Shown in pieces: positions 12,234 through 22,975 of a stretch of 64,000 bases of DNA. Position 1 is the first letter of the stretch. Each line of letters begins with the position of its first letter. Made by a program: the position numbers and the translations under genes. Under the pieces are notes generated by a model. It saw nothing but the letters and a program-made list of their open reading frames with translations, made no database searches and was not told the origin of the DNA. This DNA comes from an uncultured OM182 clade bacterium (GTDB lineage: Bacteria > Pseudomonadota > Gammaproteobacteria > Pseudomonadales > Azotimanducaceae): the NCBI GenBank assembly GCA_902567095.1, contig CACFLG010000002.1:48995-112994 (forward strand), written 5' to 3'.

Positions 12234-13778
12234 ATGGAACAACTAAACCCTTCTGAAATCAGCGACATTATAAAACAGCGAATAGAGAGCCTTGATGTTT
12301 CTTCAGAAGCGCGTAATGAAGGAACTATCGTTAGCGTTTCCGATGGTATCGTTAGGATTCACGGACTCGCCGACGTTCAGAACGGAGAGATGATCGAGTT
12401 TCCAGGAAACGTATTTGGCTTCGCGCTGAACTTAGAGCGAGACTCTGTGGGCGCTGTGGTTCTTGGTGATTATAAGGCTCTCAAGGAAGGCCAAAAGGTT
12501 TACTGCACTGGACGAATTCTTGAGGTCCCCACGGGCCCGGAACTGTTAGGGCGTGTAGTAGATGCGTTGGGAAACCCGATTGATGGGAAAGGCCCAATCA
12601 ATTCAACAACCTCTTCGCCTGTAGAAAAAGTAGCGCCAGGTGTTATTGCCCGTCAGCATGTGGATCAGCCTGTTCAGACAGGATTGAAGTGCATAGATTC
12701 CATGATCCCGGTTGGAAGAGGGCAAAGAGAACTTATTATCGGAGACCGGCAAACTGGCAAAACTGCTATAGCGTTGGATGCCATTATTAACCAAGCTCAG
12801 TCCGGGATTAAGTGTGTCTACGTGGCGATAGGTCAAAAGAATTCCTCTGTTGCGAATGTAGTTCGCACCCTTGAAGAACATGGCGCGATGGAGAACACCA
12901 TAATTGTTGTCGCTGGTGCTTCTGATCCTGCACCGATGCAATATGTATCTGCATACTCTGGCTGCGCGATGGGCGAGCACTTTCGAGATCGAGGAGAGGA
13001 CGCACTAATTATATATGACGATCTCACTAAGCAGGCATGGGCCTACCGTCAGGTCTCTCTTTTGCTGAGGCGACCGCCAGGCAGAGAAGCTTATCCCGGA
13101 GACGTCTTTTATCTGCACTCTCGATTATTAGAGAGGGCTGCGCGTGTAAACGAAGACTACGTTGAGGAGTTTACTAAGGGCGAGGTGAAAGGAAAGACAG
13201 GTTCTCTTACGGCTCTTCCGATAATCGAAACACAGGCCGGTGACGTTTCTGCATTTGTCCCGACTAACGTGATATCCATTACAGACGGACAAATTTTTTT
13301 AGAGTCTGACAAATTTAATGCCGGAGAACGGCCTGCAATGAATCCGGGAATATCGGTTTCTCGAGTAGGTGGTGACGCTCAAGTTAAATTTATGTCTAAG
13401 ATTTCAGGTGGCATTAAGCTGGCTCTGGCGCAGTACAGAGAATTGGCAGCGTTTTCTCAATTCGCCTCGGATCTTGACGACGCAACGCGGCGGCAGTTAG
13501 AGCATGGCGAACGAATTAATGAATTGATGAAACAGAAACAATACTCCCCCATGACAGTCGCTGAAATGGGAGTGGTTTTATATGCTGCGAACGAGGGCTT
13601 TCTTCAAGATATCGAAGTTGAAAAAATATTAGATTTTGAATCGGCTCTTATGTCCTATATGAACTCTGAAGAAGCTTCTTTCATGGCACAAGTTAATAAA
13701 GAAGGTGCTTATACTGACGAGGTTGTGAACAAAATGCATCAATCAATAGAAAAGTTTAAAAACACACAGACTTGGTAA
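12234..13778 (+). CDS. atpA: F0F1 ATP synthase subunit alpha
   Basis: [13 protein letters not shown]; 514 aa. Confidence 0.99.
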   Translation: MEQLNPSEISDIIKQRIESLDVSSEARNEGTIVSVSDGIVRIHGLADVQNGEMIEFPGNVFGFALNLERDSVGAVVLGDYKALKEGQKVYCTGRILEVPTGPELLGRVVDALGNPIDGKGPINSTTSSPVEKVAPGVIARQHVDQPVQTGLKCIDSMIPVGRGQRELIIGDRQTGKTAIALDAIINQAQSGIKCVYVAIGQKNSSVANVVRTLEEHGAMENTIIVVAGASDPAPMQYVSAYSGCAMGEHFRDRGEDALIIYDDLTKQAWAYRQVSLLLRRPPGREAYPGDVFYLHSRLLERAARVNEDYVEEFTKGEVKGKTGSLTALPIIETQAGDVSAFVPTNVISITDGQIFLESDKFNAGERPAMNPGISVSRVGGDAQVKFMSKISGGIKLALAQYRELAAFSQFASDLDDATRRQLEHGERINELMKQKQYSPMTVAEMGVVLYAANEGFLQDIEVEKILDFESALMSYMNSEEASFMAQVNKEGAYTDEVVNKMHQSIEKFKNTQTW

Positions 13779-13796
13779 AAAGTAGACAGCTAGATT

Positions 13797-14660
13797 ATGG
13801 CAAGTGCAAAAGAACTCAGAAAACAAATAGGCAGTATAAAAAACACTCAGAAAATAACGAGCGCTATGGAGATGGTTGCTGCTAGCAAAATGAGAAAAGC
13901 GCAAGAGCGAATGGCTAGGGGCAGACCTTATTCCGACTACATCAGGTCAGTGATTGGTCATGTCGCCAATGCCTCTCCTGAGTATAGACATTCCTTCATG
14001 ATGGAAAGGGATGTGAAAAGAGTTGGGTATATAGTAGTCACCACAGACAAGGGTTTGTGTGGTGGGTTAAATGTAAACCTTTTAAAGGCTGTGGTCGCTG
14101 ATTTAAAAAAACTTTCTGAGCAAGAAATTGAATATGAGCTTTGCTTGATTGGCAACAAAGGAGCGCAATTCTTTCGAAGTTATGGAGGTACTGTTACAGC
14201 GGCAAGCAGTCATTTAAGTGAAGAACCAAAGATCAGCGATCTTATTGGTAGTATAAAGGTAATGCTTGATGCTTTTGAATCTGGCGGAATAGACAAGATC
14301 TTTCTTGCGAATAATGTTTTCGTCAATACCATGACTCAGTCTCCAACGATTCGACAATTGGTCCCATTGGATCCGTCGAAAGAAGAAGGTATTGACGGAC
14401 ATAGGTGGGATTATATTTACGAGCCAGACGCCAGGCAGTTGATCGAAGGCCTTGTTACTCGGTTTTTAGAGGCGCAGGTATACCAAGCCGTAGTTGAAAA
14501 CGTGGCGTGTGAGCAAGCAGCTAAAATGATTGCTATGAAAAGTGCTACAGACAACGCTGGTGATTTGATCGACGAGTTGGAGCTAGTTATGAATAACGCG
14601 CGACAAGCGGCGATTACACAGGAACTTTCTGAAATAGTAAGTGGGGCGGCAGCTGTATAA
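13797..14660 (+). CDS. atpG: F0F1 ATP synthase subunit gamma
   Basis: [36 protein letters not shown]. Confidence 0.99.
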   Translation: MASAKELRKQIGSIKNTQKITSAMEMVAASKMRKAQERMARGRPYSDYIRSVIGHVANASPEYRHSFMMERDVKRVGYIVVTTDKGLCGGLNVNLLKAVVADLKKLSEQEIEYELCLIGNKGAQFFRSYGGTVTAASSHLSEEPKISDLIGSIKVMLDAFESGGIDKIFLANNVFVNTMTQSPTIRQLVPLDPSKEEGIDGHRWDYIYEPDARQLIEGLVTRFLEAQVYQAVVENVACEQAAKMIAMKSATDNAGDLIDELELVMNNARQAAITQELSEIVSGAAAV

Positions 14661-14680
14661 CATTTTGTCGTCAAGAATAA

Positions 14681-16075
<1,395 letters not shown>

Positions 16076-16089
16076 TTAGGAAAAGTTTT

Positions 16090-16539
16090 ATGGCCTCTAC
16101 CGTACTTTGTAGTATTGTCAGCGCTGAAGAAGAAATCTTTAGTGGCCAGGTTGAGATGGTTGTCGCAACCGGAACTATCGGTGAATTGGGTATACTCCCC
16201 GGCCACACGCCGCTGCTGACCGGTGTTCGTCCTGGTCCTGTTCGCCTAATCTTAGAAGGTGGCCACGAAGAAACCTTCTATGCCTCCGGAGGTTACCTAG
16301 AGGTTCAGCCCACTTCCATCACGATACTTGCGGATACAGCCCTGAGGGCAGAGGACCTGGACGAGGCAGCTGCCATAGAGGCTCAGAAAAAAGCGGAGCA
16401 GGATTTAGCGGATCAAAATAGCGATATTGATTTCGCTCGAATCGCTGCAGATCTAAACGAGCAAGCTGCTATCCTAAGGACTATAAGAAGAACCAACGTT
16501 GGGAAAAAACTAAGCAAAGAACGGTCCAACGACCTATAA
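16090..16539 (+). CDS. atpC: F0F1 ATP synthase subunit epsilon
   Basis: GELGILPGHTPLLTGVRPG; operon end. Confidence 0.97.
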   Translation: MASTVLCSIVSAEEEIFSGQVEMVVATGTIGELGILPGHTPLLTGVRPGPVRLILEGGHEETFYASGGYLEVQPTSITILADTALRAEDLDEAAAIEAQKKAEQDLADQNSDIDFARIAADLNEQAAILRTIRRTNVGKKLSKERSNDL

Positions 16540-16613
16540 TAAAAAACGATTAAAATCGAAATATTTAGGCGGTTATCCTAAACCTGAGAGAATTTAGGGT
16601 AAACTCCTTCCTC

Positions 16614-17978
16614 ATGGTAAAACCCATCGAAATAGTGATTCTAGCCGCCGGTGTCGGAAGCCGTATGCGCTCTGAAAAACCGAAGGTTCTGCAAACCCTA
16701 GGAGGGGTGCCTCTTCTTCATCATCTCCTTGAAACAGTCCATGATTTAAATCCTATAAAAATCCATGTCGTCGTTGGGCGTCATGCTTCAGAGATAAAGA
16801 ATCAGACGGATAATAGAATGGAGATTAACTGGGTTATCCAAGAAAAACCAAAAGGAACCGGTCATGCGCTGGCTCAAGTTGTTCCTCACCTATTGCTTGA
16901 AAGCAGGTTACTCGTTCTTTTGGGAGATGCTCCTCTGGTAAAAAGAGAAACAATGGAGGCCTTGGTATCAGACAAGAGTGACCTTGTTATTCTGACCACT
17001 AAAGTTTCGGATCCAACCGGTTATGGAAGAATTGTGAGAGAAGGCGGAGAATTTTCCGAAATCGTTGAAGAAAAAGATACCAGCAGTTCGCAAAGGCTTA
17101 TCAACGAAATTAATACAGGCGTGATGGTAATTAACTCTAAGAAGGTGGGAGCTTGGGTAAACAAAATAACTGACAACAACGTCCAGAAAGAACATTTGTT
17201 AACAGATATGGTTAAGATTGCTAATCATGAAAAAGCAACAGTGTCCTCTCTAGAGGTTTTTGATTCCTCTGAGGTCCAAGGAGTCAATACCTTTTCTCAG
17301 TTAGCTAATATGGAGCGAGTTTTGCAAAAAAATAAAGCGGAGAGGTTGATGGAATCAGGGGTCCAGATTATGGATCCAACACGTATCGACATTAGAGGAA
17401 CTTTGAAAGCAGGCAAAGGAGTCGTCTTAGATATCAATTGCGTTTTTGAAGGACAAGTTGTGCTCGGCGACAATGTACTAATAGGGCCAAATTGTGTTGT
17501 TTCCGATTCTAAACTCGATTCGGGCACAGTTTTAAAACCAAATTCGGTTGTAGAGGGCGCAGAGGTAGGAAAGAACTGCAGTGTTGGTCCTTTTGCACGT
17601 CTGCGACCGGGTGCCGTGCTCGGGGATGACGTCTCTGTTGGAAATTTTGTTGAAGTGAAAAAAAGTGTTTTTGGTGTAGGTGCTAAAGTAAATCATCTAG
17701 CGTATGTCGGAGATTCCGAGGTAGGTGCTGGTGCAAATATCGGAGCTGGAACGATTACCTGTAATTACGATGGCGCTAATAAGTCAAAAACTAAGATAGG
17801 AAAAAATGCCTTCATCGGCTCTAATTCATCCTTGGTTGCGCCAGTTTCTATAGGCGATGAAGCAACTGTCGGGGCCGGATCCACTATTACCAAAGACGTG
17901 AAAGACGGGGAATTGGCGGTTGGGCGGGGCTCCCAAAAAAATGTCGCAGGTTGGATGAGACCAAAAAAAAAGGATTAG
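16614..17978 (+). CDS. glmU: Bifunctional N-acetylglucosamine-1-phosphate uridyltransferase/glucosamine-1-phosphate acetyltransferase
   Basis: ILAAGVGSRMRSEKPKVLQ; left-handed beta helix C-terminus. Confidence 0.98.
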   Translation: MVKPIEIVILAAGVGSRMRSEKPKVLQTLGGVPLLHHLLETVHDLNPIKIHVVVGRHASEIKNQTDNRMEINWVIQEKPKGTGHALAQVVPHLLLESRLLVLLGDAPLVKRETMEALVSDKSDLVILTTKVSDPTGYGRIVREGGEFSEIVEEKDTSSSQRLINEINTGVMVINSKKVGAWVNKITDNNVQKEHLLTDMVKIANHEKATVSSLEVFDSSEVQGVNTFSQLANMERVLQKNKAERLMESGVQIMDPTRIDIRGTLKAGKGVVLDINCVFEGQVVLGDNVLIGPNCVVSDSKLDSGTVLKPNSVVEGAEVGKNCSVGPFARLRPGAVLGDDVSVGNFVEVKKSVFGVGAKVNHLAYVGDSEVGAGANIGAGTITCNYDGANKSKTKIGKNAFIGSNSSLVAPVSIGDEATVGAGSTITKDVKDGELAVGRGSQKNVAGWMRPKKKD

Positions 17979-17981
17979 AAA

Positions 17982-19811
17982 ATGTGCGGTATTGTCGGTG
18001 CAGCGGCTAAACGAGAAGTTGGTAATATTCTTCTGGAGGGATTGCGTCGCCTAGAGTATCGAGGCTACGACTCTGCCGGGCTCGCTATCCTGAACTCTGC
18101 GGGAAATCTTGAAAGGCTGAGGCGTCTGGGAAAAGTCCAGAGCTTGAACGAGGCTTATAAAGAAAAACCATTAGAGGGCTCCTTGGGAATTGCACATACG
18201 CGATGGGCCACTCACGGGAAACCTAGCGAAAAAAACGCTCATCCTCATCAATCGGGTGGAACCGCCATAGTCCACAACGGCATAATAGAAAATCACGAAA
18301 CCTTGAAATCTGAATTGAAGGATTCTGGTTACATCTTTGAATCAGACACCGACTCGGAGGTGATTGCTCACCAACTTCATTTCGAATTGAAACACGCTAA
18401 AAGCACAAGAGATGGAATGATATCTCTCCTTAATAAATTAGAGGGTGCTTATGCAATCGCTGTAGTTGACGAAACAAATCCTGAGAAGATATTTGCTGCA
18501 CGTCTTGGAAGCCCCTTAGTGCTGGGTCTAGGAATTGGAGAAAACTATTTGGCCTCTGACCCCCAAGCACTCAGACCTGTTACCGATAGGTTTATTTTCT
18601 TAGAAGATGAAGAGATAGTAGAACTGACTAAAAGTGAAATTTCTATCTTTGGTCACAACCGTGACTCAATTGAACGGCGTGCGATTACTCTTGATGCGCG
18701 AAATGATCCAGCGGATAAAGGAAATTTCCGACATTACATGCAAAAAGAGATATTCGAGCAGCCCGAGGCTGTTAAAAAAACTTTAGCCGGCCGCATGGGA
18801 AAAACCAAAGTGTTAGTTGATTGTTTTGGCGTCGGTGCCGAGTCAGTTTTTCAAAAAGTGAAATCAATTCAAATTATAGGATGTGGCAGCAGTTATTATT
18901 CTGGACTGGTAGCAAAATATTGGTTCGAACAATTAGTTGGTGTTTCGTGTCAGGTAGATATTGCAAGTGAATTTCGTTATCGAAAAAATGTTGTGCATGA
19001 GAACACAATACTCGTAGCTATTTCTCAGTCGGGAGAAACTGCTGATACGCTTGCTGCGGTGAGAAACATCAAAGATGAGAATTATCTTGCAACGTTGAGT
19101 TTGTGCAACACACCGAACAGCTCCCTCGTTAGGGAAACAGATTTCACGTTAATGATGGAGGCGGGTGTAGAGATATGCGTCGCCTCGACTAAGGCATTTA
19201 CAAATCAGCTCGTAAATCTTTTGATGCTTGTGAGTGCGATTGGCCAGTCTAGGGGGTGTTCTCCAGGAGTCGTCCAAGAAATTTTTGACGCACTGAATTC
19301 GTTGCCATCTGAAATAGAGGAGATTTTAAACCTAGATATCGATATTGAACGGATTTCTGAACGATTTGTCGAAAAAAACAATGCCCTCTTTCTTGGAAGG
19401 GGTAGTCATTATCCGATTGCTCTTGAGGGAGCCTTAAAGCTAAAAGAGATTTCGTATATTCATGCTGAAGCTTATCCGGCGGGAGAGCTAAAACATGGGC
19501 CCCTTGCGCTGGTGGATGATTCTATGCCAGTAGTTGCAGTAGCACCAAGTAACGAATTGATAGGAAAATTAAAATCTAATTTAGAGGAAGTCAGAGCTCG
19601 TGGCGCGCAATTATTGATATTTGCGGACGAGAGTATCTCTCTAAACGAAGAATCTGCTCTGACGGTTCTGAAGATACCCGCCTGCTCAAAGATTACCTCT
19701 CCTATCTTATATACGATTCCGGTCCAGCTGCTCGCTTATCACGTTGCGGTTTTTAAAGGGACAGATGTGGATCAACCCAGAAATCTAGCGAAGTCGGTCA
19801 CTGTGGAGTAG
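17982..19811 (+). CDS. glmS: Glutamine--fructose-6-phosphate aminotransferase
   Basis: MCGIVGAAA, C-terminal DQPRNLAKSVTVE*. Confidence 0.99.
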   Translation: MCGIVGAAAKREVGNILLEGLRRLEYRGYDSAGLAILNSAGNLERLRRLGKVQSLNEAYKEKPLEGSLGIAHTRWATHGKPSEKNAHPHQSGGTAIVHNGIIENHETLKSELKDSGYIFESDTDSEVIAHQLHFELKHAKSTRDGMISLLNKLEGAYAIAVVDETNPEKIFAARLGSPLVLGLGIGENYLASDPQALRPVTDRFIFLEDEEIVELTKSEISIFGHNRDSIERRAITLDARNDPADKGNFRHYMQKEIFEQPEAVKKTLAGRMGKTKVLVDCFGVGAESVFQKVKSIQIIGCGSSYYSGLVAKYWFEQLVGVSCQVDIASEFRYRKNVVHENTILVAISQSGETADTLAAVRNIKDENYLATLSLCNTPNSSLVRETDFTLMMEAGVEICVASTKAFTNQLVNLLMLVSAIGQSRGCSPGVVQEIFDALNSLPSEIEEILNLDIDIERISERFVEKNNALFLGRGSHYPIALEGALKLKEISYIHAEAYPAGELKHGPLALVDDSMPVVAVAPSNELIGKLKSNLEEVRARGAQLLIFADESISLNEESALTVLKIPACSKITSPILYTIPVQLLAYHVAVFKGTDVDQPRNLAKSVTVE

Positions 19812-19835
19812 TTTACAACAGTAAATTAGAAACAC
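19791..19835 (+). repeat. glmS-tail repeat, copy A (authentic glmS 3' end plus downstream arm)
   Basis: AAG TCG GTC ACT GTG GAG TAG (KSVTVE*) then TTTACAACAGTAAATTAG; aligns 31/38 with copy C. Confidence 0.75.
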
Positions 19836-19850
19836 ACTTTAGAAAACCAA

Positions 19851-20738
19851 TCATGTTATCCCTATAAGAAGTAAAACGCTTAAAGCGATTAGCGATATGC
19901 CAAGATACTCTCTGCGAGAAATTTTTTCACCAAAGTACAGATAAGTAATTAATAGACTGACTATAAATTCTACTTGTCCTAATGCTTTAACTAACGCGGC
20001 GTTTTGCAGGCTCATCGCTGTAAACCAACCAATAGAACCTGCAACTCCAGAAAATCCTATAAATAAACAAGTGCCTAAATTATTTCTTATTTTTGCAAAT
20101 TGTTCCGGTTCTTTTACTGAAATCCATGTTAAGCAAATCAATGACTGCAGAACTACCATATAAAAAAGTACCGCCGCCGCACTAACTATCCGCGGAATTT
20201 CGAGAGAAAGAGATGCGTCCCGAATCCACAATGATGCAAGGGCAAAACCAAGCCCTGCGCCTATGCCATATCGAACACTTTGGTTATCTGAAAAATCTCT
20301 TAATGTCACTTTCCAATTACTCGCAACTAATAAGCCACAAACCCCAACAAAAACCGAAAAATATCCCCAAAAATTTAAATGTGCCGAAAAAAACATCGCA
20401 CCCAAAATTGCAGTGAGGAGCGCCTCTGTTTTTGCCAGAGCAGTGCCTACAGAAAAATTTCTTAGAGTAAGCGCTTTAATCAAAAATACCGTTGCTAAAA
20501 TTTGAGAAACACTAGCTAGGGCTCCTGAAATAATAAATTTACTGGTTAATTCAATATGAATAGGTCCATAAAGCCGCATGACGAGGAAGAAATAGAGCGC
20601 CGCAAATTTAATGCCAAATAGAAACCTAACTAGAGTAGCTGCTTGGATGGATATTCTTTTACTTACCTGTTTTTGACTAGCCGTTCGAAGCGACTGCATA
20701 ACAACTGCTAATAATGTGAACGTTATCCAAGCTTCCAT
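19851..20738 (-). CDS. EamA/DMT-family transporter
   Basis: ~10 predicted TM segments, two EamA-like halves. Confidence 0.75.
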   Translation of the reverse strand: MEAWITFTLLAVVMQSLRTASQKQVSKRISIQAATLVRFLFGIKFAALYFFLVMRLYGPIHIELTSKFIISGALASVSQILATVFLIKALTLRNFSVGTALAKTEALLTAILGAMFFSAHLNFWGYFSVFVGVCGLLVASNWKVTLRDFSDNQSVRYGIGAGLGFALASLWIRDASLSLEIPRIVSAAAVLFYMVVLQSLICLTWISVKEPEQFAKIRNNLGTCLFIGFSGVAGSIGWFTAMSLQNAALVKALGQVEFIVSLLITYLYFGEKISRREYLGISLIALSVLLLIGIT

Positions 20739-20782
20739 TGGTACAATATAAAATTAAAGTAATAAAAAACAAGGTAATGTTA

Positions 20783-20835
20783 TTTACTGTCGTAAAACAC
20801 TCGATAACTGTGGATTAGATAAAGGTGTCTATTAC
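20783..20835 (+). repeat. glmS-tail repeat, copy B
   Basis: TTT ACT GTC GTA AAA CAC TCG ATA ACT GTG GAT TAG (FTVVKHSITVD*), then ATAAAGGTGTCTATT arm. Confidence 0.7.
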
Positions 20836-20853
20836 GATATAAAGAGGAAAGGA

Positions 20854-21357
20854 ATGAAAAAATTATTTCAAACTGTGTGTGAAACACCAATTAATGCACC
20901 CAAAGAAGCATTCAATCTTCACGATTGGGTTTTCACCCTATCGGATAAGGACTACCAAACCACAGCACGCGGACATATTGCTGCTGGATCAAGTATTCAT
21001 ACTGATGGAACACAAACCTCTGTCAATGTAGAGAGCGTTGGAGGAAACTTATTAGTCCAACATTATGTAGCAGAAGTTAAAGAACCTGATTACGTTAAGA
21101 TGGTTTCTATGTCTGATCTTTGGTTAATGAAGTTAGTACACGTAGTTGTGAAAGTTACATGGGAGATGCGTCTAATTTCTGTTTCTGAAAATGAATGTAA
21201 ATTCCAAAACACCGTATTGGTAGAACACCCTAATTTTATTATGAAAATTTTGTCTGCTCTAGCATTAGGCGGTTATTTTGTGAGAAAACATAACGAAGAA
21301 GAAACACCCTTATTCGCTAAAAACTTATATGAAAGGACATTTAAAGAAAGGGTTTAG
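20854..21357 (+). CDS. Hypothetical protein (SRPBCC-like size and composition; family uncertain)
   Basis: 167-aa ORF between glmS-tail repeats B and C; upstream AGAGGAAAGGA. Confidence 0.6.
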   Translation: MKKLFQTVCETPINAPKEAFNLHDWVFTLSDKDYQTTARGHIAAGSSIHTDGTQTSVNVESVGGNLLVQHYVAEVKEPDYVKMVSMSDLWLMKLVHVVVKVTWEMRLISVSENECKFQNTVLVEHPNFIMKILSALALGGYFVRKHNEEETPLFAKNLYERTFKERV

Positions 21358-21426
21358 ACTTTCTAAAAACTGAAGAAAAAACACATAGAATTTTTAATAA
21401 GATTTCACAAACCAACAAGTAGACGC

Positions 21427-21478
21427 CTTTATACACTTCGTGACCGTGGAGTAATTTAGAACAGTGAATAAAAACAAG
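21427..21478 (+). repeat. glmS-tail repeat, copy C
   Basis: CAC TTC GTG ACC GTG GAG TAA (HFVTVE*), then TTTAGAACAGTGAATAA arm. Confidence 0.75.
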
Positions 21479-21486
21479 GGGGAGTT

Positions 21487-22032
21487 ATGTTCGCAACAGG
21501 GTTAATAATTTTTTTTGGAATTCATTTAGTTCCATTTTTCCCCAAAACGAAAAATGCTTTGCACTCTAGGCTAGGCGAGAATCCTTATATGGGAACTTTT
21601 TCCTTTATAAGCTTAATTGGCTTATTAATGATCATATTTGGCTATGAACGCGCAATGGATAATCTATATCCAATATATTCACATGCCTATGCATATTCTG
21701 AATATGTTATGTTTTTTTCCTTAACTTTTTTGGTTGCCGCTTATCTACCAACACACCTTAAAAAAATAACAAAACATCCCATGTCAATAGGGATTGGTAT
21801 TTGGGCGCTATTTCACCTAGCTGTCAATCCAGACATAATTTCAGTTATTCTTTTTGGTGCATTTTTAGCTTATTCAGTTTTAGATATTTTGGTTTCTGAA
21901 TTAAAAAAAGAAGAGAAGAAATTATATGAAGCAAAGATACTTTATGATGTTTTGTCAGTTGTTGTTGCAGTTTTAATTACTACTTTGGCATACAACTATC
22001 ATGAATACTTGTCAGGAGTTCCACTTGGTTAA
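21487..22032 (+). CDS. NnrU family membrane protein
   Basis: N-terminal FFGIHLVPFF...ARLGENPYMGTFSFISLIGLLMIIFGY pattern resembles NnrU. Confidence 0.7.
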   Translation: MFATGLIIFFGIHLVPFFPKTKNALHSRLGENPYMGTFSFISLIGLLMIIFGYERAMDNLYPIYSHAYAYSEYVMFFSLTFLVAAYLPTHLKKITKHPMSIGIGIWALFHLAVNPDIISVILFGAFLAYSVLDILVSELKKEEKKLYEAKILYDVLSVVVAVLITTLAYNYHEYLSGVPLG

Positions 22033-22046
22033 AATAAACAAAACAT

Positions 22047-22102
22047 TATTCACCGTTCCAAAACACTCCGTTACAGTGGAGTAGAACGAAATAATGAATA
22101 AG
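22047..22102 (+). repeat. glmS-tail repeat, copy D
   Basis: TTC ACC GTT CCA AAA CAC TCC GTT ACA GTG GAG TAG (FTVPKHSVTVE*); arm TTATTCACCGTTC and downstream TGAATAA. Confidence 0.75.
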
Positions 22103-22459
22103 ATAATAGAGGGCGGATGTTTTTGCGGTTCAGTTCGCTACAGTTTTGAGTCTAACGATTATCTTTCCGCAAATTGTCACTGTTCTATCTGCAGACGCAC
22201 TTCAGGAGCACCTTTTATTTCTTGGATGGCCATTCCATTAACTTATTTTGAATACAACGAAGGGACTCCTAGAAAACTAATTTCCTCATCTCAAGGAACG
22301 AGATATTTTTGTAAAGATTGTGGAACGCCCTTAACGTGTCTTCTTGATGAGTATCCCAAATATATTTATGTGACTATTTGTAGCTTGGACACCCCCCAGG
22401 ATTTCAAACCGAATAGTGACATGTATGTTGAGGATATGCTGGGCTGGGTAAAAACATAA
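22094..22459 (+). CDS. GFA (glutathione-dependent formaldehyde-activating)-type zinc protein
   Basis: GGCFCGSVRYSF...NCHCSICRRTSGAPF...YFCKDCGTPL. Confidence 0.9.
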   Translation: MNKIIEGGCFCGSVRYSFESNDYLSANCHCSICRRTSGAPFISWMAIPLTYFEYNEGTPRKLISSSQGTRYFCKDCGTPLTCLLDEYPKYIYVTICSLDTPQDFKPNSDMYVEDMLGWVKT

Positions 22460-22466
22460 TGTAAGC

Positions 22467-22505
22467 TTATTTACCGTTTAAATATGCGCTGTAACGGCAA
22501 GGCAA
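22467..22505 (+). repeat. glmS-tail repeat, copy E (decayed)
   Basis: TTT ACC GTT TAA ATA TGC GCT GTA ACG GCA AGG CAA aligns codon for codon and without gaps to copy D. Confidence 0.5.
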
Positions 22506-22628
22506 GTTTAAACAGAGAGTTGTAAAATAAAATTTTAAATGACTTACGCGAACTCTATGTTCGTCTTGTAAGCAATTTCACTCAGTTTGTATATCTTCAT
22601 AACCAAAAAGAAATAAAAGGAGAAAAAA

Positions 22629-22898
22629 TTGTTAATAGCAGTAAGAGCAAAAGTAGAAAGCGTTGTTCACTGGAGAGAAAAATTTAAGACACACGTCGAA
22701 TTATTCAAAAGTCAGGGCGTATCTGTTGCTTACATGGGAGAAGCAAATGATGAAACTGTTATTGCAGTTTTTGAAACAGATAATCCTGATGAATTCATAA
22801 AAATATTTAATGATCCAGCAACAGCGAACGCAATGTCAGAAGACAAGATAACTGGTGGTGTTGAGATGTTTGTTTTAGACGAAACCTTAAAATTATAA
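22629..22898 (+). CDS. Small hypothetical protein (ferredoxin-like/dimeric alpha-beta barrel type)
   Basis: 89 aa, TTG start with AGGAGA upstream. Confidence 0.6.
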   Translation: MLIAVRAKVESVVHWREKFKTHVELFKSQGVSVAYMGEANDETVIAVFETDNPDEFIKIFNDPATANAMSEDKITGGVEMFVLDETLKL

Positions 22899-22975
22899 AC
22901 GTAGAATTAGCCAAATACGCTATATAACTATAGCTATGATCCCTGTCCTAGCGAATTAAAAATGAAGGAATTCTT

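Noticed and set aside
19812-20738. Tn7 or a canonical Tn7-like transposon at glmS
   Set aside because: No tnsABCD genes, no TGTGGG-type Tn7 ends, and the repeats begin at the stop codon rather than about 25 bp downstream.
19791-22505. Interpretation of the glmS-tail repeats as a classical integron attC array
   Set aside because: No RYYYAAC/GTTRRRY core pair is visible and no intI in the window; the repeats instead carry glmS C-terminal codons.
22543-22572. CTTACGCGAAC...GTTCGTCTTGTAAG hairpin downstream of repeat E
   Set aside because: Bulged short stem-loop consistent with an ordinary terminator or the ragged end of the cassette region; not distinctive on its own.
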